Assembly (NCBI GenBank): GCA_013154385.1
Contig: JAADCO010000181.1
Span: 1 to 6,810 of the forward strand
Length of the DNA stretch: 6,810 nucleotides
Source of the DNA: Thermodesulfobacteriota bacterium
GTDB lineage: Bacteria > Desulfobacterota > Thermodesulfobacteria > Thermodesulfobacteriales > Thermodesulfatatoraceae
Direction of reading: 5' to 3'
In this document: positions 6,281-6,810 of the stretch, piece after piece
How the letters are laid out: each line of letters begins with the position of its first letter
Numbering within the stretch: position 1 is the first letter of the stretch
Notes under the pieces: model-generated
Database searches by the model: none
Told to the model about the DNA's origin: nothing
What the model saw: the letters and a program-made list of their open reading frames with translations, nothing else
Translations under genes and position numbers: made by a program

Positions 6281-6810
6281 TCCCGAAACCCCTTCTGGAA
6301 GAGGTCAAGCGGCGCTCGCGCCCGGCGGAGTTTGCGGCCCCGCTTGCGCCGGTGGTGGAGCATCTCTCCTCCCGCTATCCGGGAACGCGCGCCGTCCTCT
6401 TCTACGGCTCCTGCCTGGAACGCCGGAACGTTTACGACGGCCTGGTGGACCTCTACGTGCTCGTCGAGGATTACCGCCGCGCCTATCGCAGCCGTCTCCT
6501 GGCCGTGGCCAACCGTCTGCTTCCTCCAAACGTCTTCTACCTCGCCGCGGATGCCCCTCGGGGCCCCATTCGGGTAAAGTATGCCGTCATGGAGCTCGAC
6601 CACTTCCTGCGCGCCACCTCTCCGCGCTGGTTCCACTCCTACTTTTGGGGCCGCTTCTCCCAGCCTTCGGTCATCCTGGCGGCGGACGACGAGGCCCGCC
6701 CTCTGGTGGAAAGGGCCCTGGGGCAGGCGGTGTGCACCTTCTTGACCAGGGTGGTGCCCGTGGTTCCGGAGGAGGGGACCGTGAAGACCCTCTGGCAACA
6801 GGGCCTGCGC
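6274..6810 (+). CDS. Tam41-like CDP-diacylglycerol synthase (phosphatidate cytidylyltransferase), N-terminal 179 aa
   Basis: Open to the window end, no stop. Predicted soluble nucleotidyltransferase without TM segments. Landmarks, in the order and spacing I recall for mitochondrial Tam41/TAMM41: FYGSC (43-47; Tam41 has YGSGV); VDLYVLVED (58-66; TAMM41 LDFVFTVDD), with only one Asp where ordinary Pol-beta nucleotidyltransferases have D-h-D/E; VFYLAA (87-92; VYYN); RVKYAVM (100-106; IKYGVI); a helix to W119 then SYFWGRFSQPSVIL (122-135; LYIAGRLQKPVKII); ALGQAV (148-153; NLKSAV) and VVPVVPEEGTVKTLWQQGL, like LPESFSEEDLFIEIAGL. The family makes CDP-diacylglycerol from phosphatidic acid and CTP. 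ATG 6274 overlaps the kinase gene by 7 nt; GTG 6277 forms a GTGA overlap and is an alternative start. It could instead be a divergent nucleotidyltransferase with another lipid phosphate as substrate. Confidence 0.72.
   Translation, partial: MVIPKPLLEEVKRRSRPAEFAAPLAPVVEHLSSRYPGTRAVLFYGSCLERRNVYDGLVDLYVLVEDYRRAYRSRLLAVANRLLPPNVFYLAADAPRGPIRVKYAVMELDHFLRATSPRWFHSYFWGRFSQPSVILAADDEARPLVERALGQAVCTFLTRVVPVVPEEGTVKTLWQQGLR

Noticed and set aside
1..6810. Mobile element, CRISPR, tRNA or phage signals
   Set aside because: No direct-repeat array, transposase, integrase, cloverleaf or terminal inverted repeats were seen; codon style looks uniform across the genes.

Overview
This is a GC-rich (above 60% by eye), densely coded bacterial window with two divergent gene sets separated by about 60 bp. 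All seven coding regions are intergenic-poor, with overlaps or gaps of a few bases. The presence of both LptF and LptG (the LPS-export permease pair) indicates a Gram-negative host. Protein style and gene content would suit a thermophilic Desulfobacterota/Thermodesulfobacteriota-like lineage, or possibly another proteobacterium. That assignment is an inference with low confidence.

Left part (1-1252, minus strand): a 375-residue double-GNAT-fold protein is followed, through an ATGA stop/start overlap, by the first 42 codons of a MobA-like nucleotidyltransferase that runs off the window.

The control region (about 1253-1313) holds an AT-rich core, TTATATAA, usable as a -10 element in both directions, a 5-bp inverted repeat near the plus-strand -35 position, and a perfect 8-bp dyad (1290-1297 / 1308-1315) that covers the predicted transcription start and the start codon of the rightward operon.

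Right part (1314-6810, plus strand): one apparent operon of six genes. They encode (1) a sugar/alcohol-phosphate nucleotidyltransferase of the phosphocholine/inositol-phosphate cytidylyltransferase type; (2) LptF; (3) LptG; (4) a CDP-alcohol phosphatidyltransferase with an extra N-terminal domain that looks like a degenerate nucleotidyltransferase; (5) a diacylglycerol-kinase-family lipid kinase; (6) the N-terminal 179 residues of a protein that resembles Tam41, the mitochondrial-type CDP-diacylglycerol synthase.

Read together, the rightward genes could supply each step of a phospholipid or phosphoglycolipid route: lipid phosphorylation (gene 5), CTP-dependent activation of phosphatidic acid (gene 6), CTP activation of a head-group phosphate (gene 1), and the head-group transfer (gene 4), next to an inner-membrane lipid extraction pair (genes 2-3). 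The head group and the final lipid are not determinable from the sequence. The most notable item is the Tam41-like gene, a family best known from mitochondria, located beside enzymes that would make its substrate and use its product. No RNA genes, insertion sequences, CRISPR arrays or convincing terminators were seen.
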